Source: Climacium dendroides
Lineage: Eukaryota > Streptophyta > Bryopsida > Hypnales > Climaciaceae
NCBI GenBank assembly: GCA_950106755.1
Contig: OX467088.1
Location: forward strand, 10,276,001-10,340,000
Length of the DNA stretch: 64,000 bases
Direction: 5' to 3'
The position numbers and the translations under genes were made by a program. This document shows positions 32,315 to 44,290 of the stretch, piece after piece. Numbering within the stretch: the first letter of the stretch is position 1; each line of letters begins with the position of its first letter. The notes under the pieces are model-generated. The model saw nothing but the letters and a program-made list of their open reading frames with translations. It was not told the origin of the DNA and ran no database searches.

Positions 32315-35300
32315 AGATATTTGACCTACTCTTTGGATAAACTTGTGATGTACAACATTAATATGGATATTTTCAAAAAAATGGAGATTATAAAGGCTTT
32401 GAAAAATTGTGAAGAAAATGTTCATTCAAATCAAGTGTTCAATGCTAATCAATGCAAGAATTTGGTACATCATTTGAGGAATTTTGTGCAAAAGTTTCAA
32501 GAAATATTTGAGTTGGATACAAGAGCCTTTCAACCTTTATTTAAAGATGCTTGTAAAATCATTTCAAAAGCTCAAATGTTGGTGGAAAGTTGTTCTCAAA
32601 CTTCGCCACTAGCGCCTCTACTTCAAATGCAAAACAAAGAAGCATTTAGAGAATTGCTTTTGGAAATGGTGTGCTCCTCGGAGGGATTATTTGACATTGC
32701 ATCAAACATTGATTCATGTTTGAAAGGGATGGAGAATATTGTGGATTTTCAATCATTTATCAGTAGTTTTCTTCCATGTGATCTAGTAGAAGTTGAAGAA
32801 GATCAAGACGAGTTATGCAAAATATTGGAAAACAAATTGCATAATATGCAACTTGGATCACATGCTTTTGAGTTAGCAAAGTACGTGTTACAATGGAGGG
32901 AATGCATCTTGAAGGTAGAACATGGAGAAAGTGATCTAATTCAATTCCTTTCCAATATTCCATTACCAGATTTTGGAAAAATTCCTAAAATTATTGCAAA
33001 GAATAATACTGGAAGTGTATTTTTGACAAAGTGGTTGGGCATTGAGAATGTGACAAAGCAAATAGACTTGGATGGTTATGATGAATCTAATATCACTAAA
33101 TCGGTGAAGGAAGTGCAGATTATGGCACAATTGAATCATCCGAACATCATCAAGTTATTCTATTGTGGCTATTTTAAAGATGAAAATGGAAATTACCTTC
33201 AATTTGGAATGGAGAAAGGTGAAAAGAGTCTTCATCAAATGTTATTTGAGGATTCAAATAAGACAATTACATTCCATGCCAAGTTGGATATAATGCTACA
33301 AATTGCTAGTGGAGTGTTATACCTTCATGATATGAAAGTTGCACATCGTGACTTGAAGCCAGCCAATGTTGTGGTGAATACCATGCAATGTCCAAAGTTA
33401 AAAGAAGATGGTTATGTGTTTGCCAAATTGATTGATTTTGGTATTTCCAAGAATGAAGTGAAGGACAATGCTTTTGTTATGCCAAGTGGTGTTCTTGGGA
33501 CTCCTATATATATTGCTCCCGAGGCATTAAAGGCTGATATGGAATGTGATCCTTTGAAAACCGATGTGTTTAGTTTTGGATTAATTTGTTGTGATATATT
33601 ACTCCAAAAAGAATGTAAGGATTTTTTATCTAGTCCTTTTGAAATTGCTAAAAGGCAAAAATTGGCCTTAGTGGGCATTCCAATTTCTCAAGAATTACAG
33701 TCATTAATTGAAGATTGTTTGTCTATGGATCCAAATAGAAGACCTTCATTTGCAAAGATATACACAAGTTTGATGGAGATAAAGAAGAAAGACTTCAAGA
33801 CTTGGTGTACTAGCAAGACATTGAAGAGAGAAGATGGACCAATTTCACATGTCAATCTATTTTCATTTTCTATCATAGTGATTGGACAATGGTGGTTGTA
33901 CATATGGAGATTGACTATGTATTGTTTTGGGGCATTTATCATTGATTATGTATGGAGATTGTATATTCCAAAAAGGAATGATGAATGTATGAAGGTATGT
34001 ATAATCTTGAAAAGTGTTTTGAACTTACCACCATATTTAAAGTCATGCATACTGGAGGGATGATTGTATATTCAATTTTCAATTTTTTTGAATGAGATCA
34101 TTAAACTTTGTAGATAGAGGTAATTTTTCAATTTTTTTGAATGAAATTATTAAACTTTGTTGATAGAGGTAATTTTTCAATTTGCTAATTGTGATGAATG
34201 TAATGTGCACAGGGTATTATTGATTCTTCAATACTTTTCAAATGTTGTGGTCTTGATTTGAAAATTAAGACTTTAGAAAATTTTCTTCGGAATAAATCTA
34301 TGGTTGGTGTTATTGGAATGAGTGGAATTGGAAAAACTACACTAGTGAAGGCTTTGAAGGATCGCCTAAATAAGGCAATGCCATTCAATAATTCATCTAA
34401 GTGGACTACAATTATGTGTGATCTTAAAAGTGACTATTTGACTAAAATGAATTGGATCTTAAAGGAATTGGGACAAAAGCAAGAAGCAAAAGATCTCGTT
34501 CAAGGTAAACTCATATTGACATCAATGCTCCAAAAGAAAAAAGTCCTCTTCATCCTAGATGATGTTACTGAAGAACATCAATTGAATATATTTTTGGAAG
34601 CAGAAATGTTTAGTATAGAGGGTAGCAAAGTGATTGTTACTAGCCGTGATTGGAAGGTCTTGAAAGGCATGATCAAAGAAGATAGCAAATTTGAAGTTCC
34701 TATGCTCAATTATGACCAATCTATAGAAATATTCTCCAAACATGCCTTCAAGAATGAACATCCATTGATACCACATATGAATCAACTCATCCAGAAGATT
34801 GTTGAAGCTTGTAGTGGCCATCCATTAAGCTTAGAAGTTATGGGCTCTTGTTTAAATGGACAAAAGCGCCTTCGTGTGTGGGAACGAGCTTTACAAAGAT
34901 TGAAGAGAGGAGAATATGATGCCCCTGAGGATGTGGGGAGAAGGATGGAGATTAGTTTTGATATGCTAAGAGATGAGGAACAAGAAGTGTTTTTGGACAT
35001 ATCATGCTTCTTTTGTAAAGATGTATGGTTTGAAGACATTCAAGAAGATACCCTGATTGACTATTTGGGTGACAATACGAAAATCATAATTACGGCTTTG
35101 AAAGACAAATCACTTATCAAAATAGATGCTAATGGATTTATAAGTATGCATGATTCAATACGTGATATGGGACGTAGAATCTCAAGAACAAGCTTTGGAG
35201 GTAGAAGAATGTGGAACCAAACTTTCAAGTCATTAGATACATCAAAAAAAAAGGTATGTAATTCAATTGATATTTATATGTTTTGCTTATGGTGCAATAT

Positions 35301-38092
35301 AAATATTGGTTCAATTCAAAATCTCAAAGTGCATGTTTGTTGAGATATATTTGGTTTGTAGGATGATCAACTTTGTTAATGCCCATCAACTTATAAGCAT
35401 TTAACAATGAAACTATGTGATTCAGGAGTTTCAAAATGCTCGAGGCATGTGTATTACAAGAGTAAATAAAGAGAAAGATTTGACCCCAATGGAGAAGGTT
35501 GACCTCCCCAACTTGTTGCTTTTAAATATTGAAGCACCAAATGACTTGCGCAATGTTGCCAAATTGATTCAAAGAACTCATCAACTTAAATTCCTTCGGA
35601 TTCTATACAAAACAAATGATATTGATGATGGGGATATCTCTTTGAACAACATTAGTCATCTCACAACCCTATTGCAGCTACAAGAACTTTACCAACTCAC
35701 GGTATTAGAATTACAAAATTTTCCATTGATGAAGACCTTTCCAAACACTACAATTGAACACATGCCCTTGAAGACATTACGATTAGACAAATGTGATAAT
35801 CTCACAAATATATCACCTGGATTTCAAAACATTACATCCTTGACATCAATATACATCCAAAGATGCATAAAATTGATTTCAATCTATGTGACATTTGAAA
35901 ATCTCAAGGCCTTAAAGACTCTAAACTTCAATGGATGTGAGACATTGGAAAACTTGCCCCATGGATTGGGCAAGTTGGCATCTTTAGAGAAGCTCTATTT
36001 GAATGATTGCAAGCAATTGAAGATTGAGGATTCAGACCTTCAATCATTGACATCACTTACTACATTGAATTTCAAGGGATGTGAACAATTGGAAAGAATT
36101 CCACCAGCCATAGCAAACATGACATGTTTAGAGTGGCTTGGCTTTGATGGTTGCAAGAAGTTGAAGGTGGGACATGCATCCTTTGAAAATCTCAAGGCCT
36201 TAAAGAATCTAGGTTTTGGTGCATGTGAGACATTGGAGAACTTGCCCAACGGATTGGGCAAGTTGGCATCTTTAGAAGAGCTCTATTTGAATGATTGCAA
36301 GCAATTGAAGATTCATGATTCGGACCTTCAATCATTGACATCACTTACTACATTGAATTTCAAGGGATGTGAACAATTGGAAAGATTTCCACCAGCCATA
36401 GCAAACATGACATGTTTAGAGTGGCTTGGCTTTGATGGTTGCAAGAAGTTGAAGGTGGGACATGCATCCTTTGAAAATCTCAAGGCCTTAAAGAATCTAG
36501 GTTTTAGTGCATGTGAGACATTGGAGAACTTACCCTACGGATTGGGGAAGTTGGCATCTCTAGAAGAGCTCTATTTGAATGATTGCAAGCAATTGAAGAT
36601 TGAGGATTCGGACCTTCAATCATTGACATCACTTACTACATTGAATTTCGAGGGATGTGAACAATTGGAAAGAATTCCACCAGCCACAACGAACATGACA
36701 TGTTTAGAGTGGCTTGGCTTTCAAGGTTGCAAGAAGTTGAAGGTGGGACATGCATCCTTTGAAAATCTCAAGGCCTTAAAGATTCTAAACTTCAATGGAT
36801 GTGAGACATTGGGAAACTTGCCCCATGGATTGGACAAGTTGACATCTCTAGAAGAACTCTATTTGAGTGATTGCAAGCAATTGAAGATTGAGGATTCGGA
36901 CCTTCAATCATTGACATCACTTACTACATTGGATTTCAAGGGATGTGAACAATTGGAAAGAATTCCACCAGCCACAGCAAACATGACATGTTTAGAGTGG
37001 CTTGGCTTTCAAGGTTGCAAGAAGTTGAAGGTGGGACATGCATCCTTTGAAAATCTCAAGGCCTTAAAGATTTTAACATTTGATGGATGTGAGACATTGG
37101 AGAACTTGCCCCACGGATTGGACAAGTTGGCATCTCTAGAAGAGCTCTATTTGAATGATTGCAAGCAATTGAAGATTGAGGATTCGGACCTTCAATCATT
37201 GACATCACTTACTACATTGAATTTCGAAGGATGTAATCAATTGGAAAGAATTCCACCAGCCATAGCAAACATGACATGTTTAGAGTGGCTTGGCTTTGAA
37301 GGTTGCAAGAAGTTGAAGGTGGGACATGCATCCTTTGAAAATCTCAAGGCCTTGAAGAATGTAGCTTTTGATGGATGTGGTGCATTGGAGAACTTGCCCC
37401 ACGGATTGGGTAAGTTGGCATCTTTAGAAGAGCTCTATTTGAATGATTGCAAGCAATTGAAGATTGAGGATTCAGACCTTCAATCATTGACATCACTTAC
37501 TACATTGAATTTCAAGGGATGTGAACAATTGGAAAGAATTCCACCAGCCATAGCAAACATGACATGTTTAGAGTGGCTTGGCTTTGATGGTTGCAAGAAG
37601 TTGAAGGTGGAACATGCATCCTTTGAAAATCTCAAGGCCTTAAAGAATCTAGGTTTTGGTGCATGTGAGACATTGGAGAACTTGCCCCACAGATTGGGCA
37701 AGTTGGCATCTCTAGAAGAGCTCCATTTGAATGATTGCAAGCAATTGAAGATTGAGGATTCGGACCTTCAGTCATTGACATCACTTACTACATTGGATTT
37801 CAAGGGATGTGAACAATTGGAAAGATTTCCACCAGCCATAGCGAACATGACATGTTTAGAGTGGCTTGGCTTTGAAGGTTGCAAGAAGTTGAAAGTGGGA
37901 CATGCATCCTTTGAAAATCTCAAGGCCTTAAAGATTCTATCTTTTAGTGGATGTGAGGCATTGGAGAACTTGCCCCACGGATTGGGCAAGTTGGCATCTC
38001 TAGAGAAGCTCTATTTGAATGATTGCAAGCAATTGAAGATTGAGGATTCGGACCTTCAATCATTGACATCACTTACTATATTGGATTTTTGA
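32315..38092 (+). CDS. protein kinase-NBS-LRR immune receptor (PNL/NLR)
   Basis: Exons 32315-33994, 34213-35253 and 35426-38092, all phase 0 with GT-AG introns. The first in-frame ATG is 32348, but an acceptor at 32314 allows an upstream exon. From that ATG the product is about 1,784 aa: ~200 aa helical N-terminus; a kinase with a degenerate Gly loop, VTKQID, HRDLKPAN (D335), DFG (D363), GTPIYIAPE; then NB-ARC with GMSGIGKTT (P-loop), VLFILDDV (kinase 2), GSKVIVTSRD (RNBS-B), CSGHPLSLEVMG (GLPL) and MHDSIRDMG (MHD); then LRRs. Kinase-NBS-LRR fusions are known from mosses. Inferred role: intracellular pathogen recognition. The LRR exon holds eight complete 96-aa units, and the frame breaks at 38086-38092 where a T run is one base longer than in sister repeats. 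The residual reading continues to 38666. Confidence 0.9.
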
Positions 38093-38640
38093 AGGATGTG
38101 AACAATTGGAAAGAATTCCACCAACCATAGCAAACATGACATGTTTGGAGTGGCTTGGCTTTGAAGGTTGCAAGAAGTTGAAGGTGGGACATGCATCCTT
38201 TGGAAATCTCAAGGCCTTGAAGATTCTAGCGTTTGATGGATGTGAGACATTGGAGAACTTCCCTCATAGATTGGACAGGTTGGCATCTATAAAAGAGCTT
38301 GAATCATTGACATCACTTACTACATTGGATTTTGAAGGATGTGAATAATTGGAATGAATTCCACCAGCCATAGCAAACATGACATGTATAGAGTGGCTTG
38401 GCTTTGAAGGTTGCAAGAAGTTGAAGGTGGGACATGCATCCTTTGAAAATCTCAAGGCTTTAAAGAATGTAGCTTTTGATGGATGTGGTGCATTGGAGAA
38501 CTTGCCCCACGGATTGGGCAAGTTGGCATCTCTAGAAAAGCTCCATTTGAATGATTGCAAGCAATTGATGATTGAGGATTCGGTCCTTCAATCATTGACA
38601 TCACTTACTACATTGGATTTCAAGGGATGTGAAGAACTGA
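35890..38640 (+). repeat. 288-bp tandem array encoding LRRs (about ten units)
   Basis: FENLKALK recurs every 288 bp (about 35898, 36186, 36474, 36762, 37050, 37338, 37626, 37914, then 38198 and 38446). Each unit encodes four LRRs of about 24 aa, with the sequence CETLENLP, LYLNDCKQL, TLNFKGCEQLERIPPA and LEWLGFDGCKKLKVGHASFE. The nucleotide identity between units is very high. The ninth unit has lost about 46 bp near 38300. Such arrays change copy number by unequal crossing over. Confidence 0.95.
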
Positions 38641-38666
38641 TTGAAGTTGAACTGAAAAAGTTGTGA
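38093..38666 (+). pseudogene. frame-broken LRR tail of the kinase-NBS-LRR gene
   Basis: After the one-base frameshift at about 38090, LRR coding continues in another frame from 38106 to TAA at 38346-38348, where sister repeats have CAA. A TGA follows at 38355-38357 (AGA in sisters). Reading then resumes in the same frame from 38379 to a natural-looking stop at 38664-38666 (ends ELIEVELKKL). So the ancestral protein was probably about 190 aa longer. The truncated protein may still function. Confidence 0.8.
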
Positions 38667-39181
38667 TTTTAAGTTTTGTATGTTAGTATTATCGAGGCTT
38701 AAAGGTTGAAGTTGAAGGGGATACTTGCAAGTGTTGAAAATCTCACAAGTATGAAGTTTATTGTTTTTGAAGATTTACTTTGGATAGATTATTTTTCTTA
38801 GAACTTTGTTTTAGTTTCTATTAGAAGTTTAAGCATCTACTTTGATTCGTTTTTCATTGGCAACATGTTAGGTTTGAAGTTGCCAGAATTAGAAGATTTT
38901 AAGTATTTGGAGATTATATATGGCACTTTTGGAATTCTTCGCACATTAGCATGCGAGGAAACAATCCTCTTATTTGTTGAGTCAAGTACAACATTCATTT
39001 CAAGTTTTCAACGTCCAGTGTCCTCCAATCTATCTTTGTTGACATGGTTCCAACATGTAGATGAAAATTTCTAAAAGTTTTGTAATTGCAAACTTTCCTC
39101 CTCATTGGCCATCACTTTGAACTTATTTACACTTTTTATATGGCAGGTTTTCTATCCTCTTGTCAATTTGATCAATGAAAC
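38667..39181. other. 3' flank of the NLR gene with diverged R1 repeat
   Basis: 38945-39070 is a diverged copy of the R1 repeat (GCATGCGAGGAAACAATCCTC). The preceding 280 bp may be 3' untranslated sequence. A short open frame, 38865-39074, starting MLGLKLPELEDFKYLEIIYG, could be a last exon of an older gene form but has no independent support. Confidence 0.45.
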
Positions 39182-39372
39182 ATAATTATGGGGAATTTTA
39201 TTAAAATGGCAAATATTCTATGACTTTAACATCCCACAGTTCAGACCGAGCAGTCTGAAATCTAGTATACTAATATATTTTAGACCGCCTGATCTGAACC
39301 ATGGGAATGGCACACTCTGAAAATGGCACATGGAACATCACCATTTCAATGAAATTCCCCATAGTTATAAAC
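39182..39372. mobile_element. ~190-bp MITE, family TATGGGNAATTT
   Basis: Left end ATAATTATGGGGAATTTTAT and reversed right end ATAACTATGGGGAATTTCAT form ~28-bp inverted repeats. Inside is a second perfect-looking hairpin: GTTCAGACCGAGCAGTCTGA pairs with the reverse of TTTTAGACCGCCTGATCTGAAC around a CTAGTATACTAAT loop. A related element lies at 52499-52658. Confidence 0.75.
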
Positions 39373-42282
39373 TTCATTGCTTTGTTAACTTCACAAGGAA
39401 GTGGTGGTGTTTGCAATCTTTGGTCCAGGGTTTGAGAATAATTTCAAGTACTTTACCCCAGGATTTCCTTCCATCCCTGTTGACACATGTGATCTGATTT
39501 TTTTTCAGGGTAATCTGGACACTAATCCTGTGGAGTGTGGATGGACTCAATCGTGTTCTTCTGCACATCAACGTGCGAGGAAACGATCCTCTTGATTCTT
39601 TGAGTCCAATGCAACATTCATTTTGGGTTCCCAGGGAAGCAGGAAACAGTTCTCTTCCTTTGTTGAGTGGTTCAACATTCATTTCCAGTTTTCAGCGTCC
39701 ACTGTCCACTCTACTTTTGTGTTGACATGGTTTCAACATGTAAGATGAAAATTTGTAAAAACATGAGTGCTCCATGTAAGGTAGAAGCATCAGTTCTCAA
39801 CCACACCCAATGCCCAACCTGTAGTGTGGGCTATTTCCAACATGAGACTGGAACTCAAGCTTGAAATATGTGTTTTTTTTGTTCCTTTTCAAGGTTGGGA
39901 CTAATATGGTTGTGATACATGTCTAAAAGCAGTGAGCAAGAGAGTAAGGAGTAGTAAACAGGAAAGTAGTTCTTCAATGATTGGAACTAAAATACTCTAA
40001 ACATTGAATATGGGTCAACAATACTTTTTGGCTCCCAAAATTCACTATAGCTTCAAATTCAAGAATAAAATTCTGAAAAATTTGCACTCCCTATATTTCC
40101 TATCTTCCTACATGGAAAAGATTTCCACCACCTCATACTCCTCACCATCTGGTCGAAATTCATTTAAGTGATCCACTACTAATGCTTCTACCTTAGAGTG
40201 TATCCCAATTTATCCCATCACCCCTTTGTCATTGTTCAATGGCTTTGTTGATGGTTGGCTGGCATTAGTACTGGCATTCCAGTACATCCATTTGAATAAT
40301 ATTGTGAACATGAAATAGAAACAAGACTCTGATTGATCTGAATTTGTTTTAAAAAAACAAATTTAATTTTAAAAAAAAAAGAAAAGAAGTGGGCCTATGG
40401 AATGGGTATTTCAGAGATTGCTTGTGTTGAGCTTAGCAACAATCCCACCCTCAGCCCTGTTTTTCTGGGACAATGCAACCTCATAAAACAGATCGGCTTC
40501 ATTGCCATTGTTCCTTTGTTTTGATGAGCCAGACTATTGTTAACTCTTAAACAATGGACTGGTGACCCTGGAAATCATTGGTCAAAAAATTCCAATAGCA
40601 CTTGCTGGAAGTCAAAGTAATGTAGAAGATTTTCCCTTTTCACACAAAATCTCAAGGATGAATAGTTGCACTTAGGTCTTACATTAAAAGATTCTTTGTC
40701 ATCCATCGGAACACCAAACATTTGCCTCAACGTCTAAGGGTTAAGTTAGGAGGAGAGCACACATTCTTAGTGAAGTCTGATGTAGAATGATTTCCTCGAC
40801 TTGGACAATTTGTGTACATGTGTTCCCCTCATTTCCACTACACGGAACTTGTAGAAAGTACCCCAATATAAAGGAGACGAGGGGGCCACAATGGGCAAAC
40901 TAGGGAGGATTGACCCGTGTATTGGTAAAAAATCCAATAAGGTAAAGCACCCCATTGTGGTTGCTTAAGAAATGATCCATTGTGGTTTTTTTAGTATGTG
41001 AGATGTGGGCACAATGCATGTCTTACATGATAGCAATGGAGTGAACACTGACCTCATTAGGAACTTCTGATTTTTCAATGTGAAGTTCATTGTAAAAATT
41101 GATTTTTTAGGCCTTTCATGATAGAAAATATTTTGACTGCATTAGGTAGTAAGATGAGCATTATGCATTCAGATTTTGTTGGTTTTAAGGTAGTCCACAA
41201 ACTCTTTTGGGTTGAACATTCAAAAATTCCTAGCGAATTCATACTTTGTCAAAAAAAATATATAATTTCAGTTGCATTTACTATTTCTCACACTTGTACT
41301 ACTGTGGGATAAAAATTGAAAAATTTCAGCAACAAGATGATGTCAAACTCCTCATTCTGACCACAATGGACTGGTTTACCTTAGCACTTGTTGGAAGTCA
41401 AAATAATGTAGAAGATCTCCCCTTTTCATACAAAATCTCAGGATGAATAGTTGCACTTCTGTCCTACACTAAAAGATTCTTTGTCATTCATTGGAACACC
41501 AAATATTTGCTTTGATGTTTTAGGATTAAGTTAGGAGGAGAGCACACATTGCTAGTGAAGCCCGATCTAGAATGATTTTTCCAACATGGACAATTTGTGT
41601 ACATGTGTTCCCCTCGTTTCCACATCAAGGAACTTGTAGAAAGTCCCCCAACCTAGAGTAGACAAGGAGGCCATAGTGGGCAAACTAGGGAGGATTGACC
41701 CATGTAATGCCCCATGTTTTATCCCTACATAAAACATTGAAATTTTTTATTGCCACATATGATAAAATTTGCAAAATTTGAATTCATATTTGCAATCAAA
41801 GGCCCCAGATCACTTGGGAGGTGTGATGAAATATCAAATCATAAGCATGACAAAATAGGGAACAAGTTTTTGCATTTATCCTTTGATGTGGCAATATATG
41901 GGTCAATCTTCTTTAGTCTAGTAGGCATCATCGTTCTTCTCCAATGCTGAGATGCATCTAAAGTTGAGGCACCAATAGCCAATCATTTAAGCAATTTTAA
42001 AATAGATCGTACATGGTTTGAGGTGGTGGAAATTTTTCCCACGTAAGAAGATAGGAAATATGGGGATAGCAAAAAAATTAGAATTTTATTCTCAAAATTG
42101 AAAGTATTGTGAATTTTGGAAGACAAAAAGTTATTGGTTGTGTGTCCTAATCGGAATGTAAAGTGTACTATCCAATTTGGTATGGAATTGTCAATGACTC
42201 AATGGGAAGTCAATTGAAATTTGAGTTCCAATTTGGTAGTTGATGGTAGTTAGGTCATCATCTTCCCTTCTAGTAACCGCCA
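39373..42282 (+). repeat. R1 copy 2 and terpene-synthase promoter relic, copy 2
   Basis: 39542-39750 and 40195-40340 are the second copy of R1. 40380-40920 matches 6018-6540, and 41370-42130 matches 6250-7000, so the second part is also a partial internal duplication (40560-40900 resembles 41370-41700). The TTAGCAACAATCCCACCC block links it to the MTPSL promoter at 53056. No coding sequence was recognised. 40921-41330 has no match noticed. Confidence 0.65.
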
Positions 42283-42547
42283 ACATCATAAAGTTTAAAC
42301 CCTACGGTTTGTCAACAGTTATCATGTGGTTATCATTTTTTTTATGGGTTTGCATGTTAATTACAATTTATCTCATCATTAGAATACATTACTTCACATC
42401 GTATCACATCGTATCACATCGTTATAATACATTACTTGCAACTGCATTGTAATGATGCAATAAATTGTAATTAACATGCAAACCCATAAAACAACAATAA
42501 CCACATGATATTTGTTGATAAACCATAAGGTTTAAACTTTGTGATAA
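42283..42547. repeat. ~265-bp foldback sequence
   Basis: The left arm (42283-42390: TAAAGTTTAAACC, TATCATGTGGTTAT, ATGGGTTTGCATGTTAATTA) is repeated inverted at 42440-42547 with few mismatches. The loop contains TATCACATCG repeated three times (42401-42425). Non-coding. Confidence 0.85.
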
Positions 42548-42559
42548 AATGATTCCTAT

Positions 42560-42995
42560 TAGGTTCATCTTCCCAATTTGGAATTCATTCACTGTTGAAA
42601 AGAGTTCAATGCAAGTTTGGCCAATTTGAGTCATGTATGCTTTTGTTGTTTTTGTGTTTATGTCCAAGTAGGTGATGCTTGGTTGTGTGTGATGGTTATG
42701 TCCTAGTTGGAATGTTTCAAAGTTCAATTAGGAATTTTTGGATTGTGGTGTTAGTCCAAGTTGGCAATGATTAGGTGGTTAGTCATCTCTTTCAATTTGG
42801 TAACTGTCAATTTTGACTTCCTATTTGGTTGAGTTTTCAAATCATTTTCCTTATCCACTGTTGAAGAAAGTTCAGTGTGAGTCCCAGTCAATTTGAGCCG
42901 TGTATGCTTTTGTTATTTTTGTGTTTGTATCAAAGTAGGCAATGCTTGGTTGTGTGTGATTGTTATGTCCTAGTTGAAATGTTTGAAAGATGAAG
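42560..42995 (+). repeat. two ~270-bp tandem copies
   Basis: 42585-42725 and 42855-42995 share TCCACTGTTGAA-like, CAATTTGAG..GTGTATGCTTTTGTT and GCTTGGTTGTGTGTGAT blocks in order. 42996-43490 has no match noticed and no convincing gene. Confidence 0.75.
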
Positions 42996-43489
42996 AGTGT
43001 GTGAATTAAGGAAGGAAGTGTATTGATGATAGATAAACTTTGTGAAGATATTTTAAAGACCAAATTGGAGAGTCTCCAATCAATTGATGTGAATGGTGTA
43101 TTAAATTAAAATGTTGAGATGCAGTGTATGCAAAGTTAGTTGAAAGTGATGTGAACAAAGTTAAATTGTACACGGGTGATTTAATCACTAGTTTGGAATA
43201 TATAAAAGTAAATGTTTCAATCCGAATTTAGTTGTTGAGCATGTAATTGGAATTAAGTGTATGTAATTGTGGAATTTATGGAGTGAATTCTAATTGGGTG
43301 TATGGATCAATTCAAGTTGGATTTGTGTGTGAGTGTCATTGTAGTAATGTTTTTGGCTATAGAATTCCAAATTGGATTGTTGAACCTATTAGTATAAAAA
43401 AGAAATCATACTTGACCGTCTCCCTTAGAACGATTTATTATACTAAATGGGTAATTTCCGAATAGGTCATTATCCTCCTTCAACACTTT

Positions 43490-44290
43490 TAAAAAAAAGT
43501 CTTTATTTAGATATTCTTCTAAGCTACAATCTTTAATACATTTTTATTATTTTGAATATATAAATTATCTCTTGATTTTTAAGGAATTGAACAACTTAAA
43601 CTATCTCTAAATACTATTGTAAACAACTACTTTTCTTTCATTTTTGAGAAAGTGATAAGACGGCTATCATTTACATCTTGATGAAGCAATATATTTCTTC
43701 ATTCATCAGCCTTTAAAATAGTTAATCACTTTGAAGTCAAATTCAAGTCCTTTCTCATTCAAAGTTCATTCAATTTTCATTCTATATGTGACAAATTAAA
43801 TTTGGCAAAAGACAAACTATGTCTTGATTATCAAAGTAGACCATTGTTTTGCAATGGCATAGTATGGCATCCATATATAATGCTTAGAAAACAATGACTA
43901 ACTATATCTCCAATGTTCAATTGACTTGTCAAGAATCTTTCATAATAAAAACAAGTGAAGATAAAATCTTGAAACATCCATCCTTCACTAAAGAGTTGAG
44001 TAAAGAGCATGGGTTAATAACTCTTCTTGTTTTAAGTCCCTTGTGAAGATCCAAATGTTAACCTATAAGGCTCAAATTGTGTTTATTGGCAACATAACAA
44101 TTTTAGACAATTCATTACTACTAAAAAAAAATTCTTTGAAATTTTCATACAGCATGTGCCTAAGGAGTAATTTTAGGCCCAACAATTTTCATACTCTTTG
44201 ACTACATGTTTACAAAGTTTTTCAACAATTTGTGGGCAACTTAGATAGTTTTAAAATATTCTTTAAAAATCACTTTTAAAAAAAATAAAA
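43490..44290 (+). repeat. ~800-bp dispersed repeat, copy 2
   Basis: Matches 11601-12405 in the same orientation. This copy is followed directly by a TAACCC-end element, while copy 1 is followed by the P450-intron-like sequence. Confidence 0.75.

Noticed and set aside
36040..38560. Long open frames on the minus strand across the LRR array (for example 37480-37740)
   Set aside because: They recur every 288 bp as exact shadows of the plus-strand LRR repeats.
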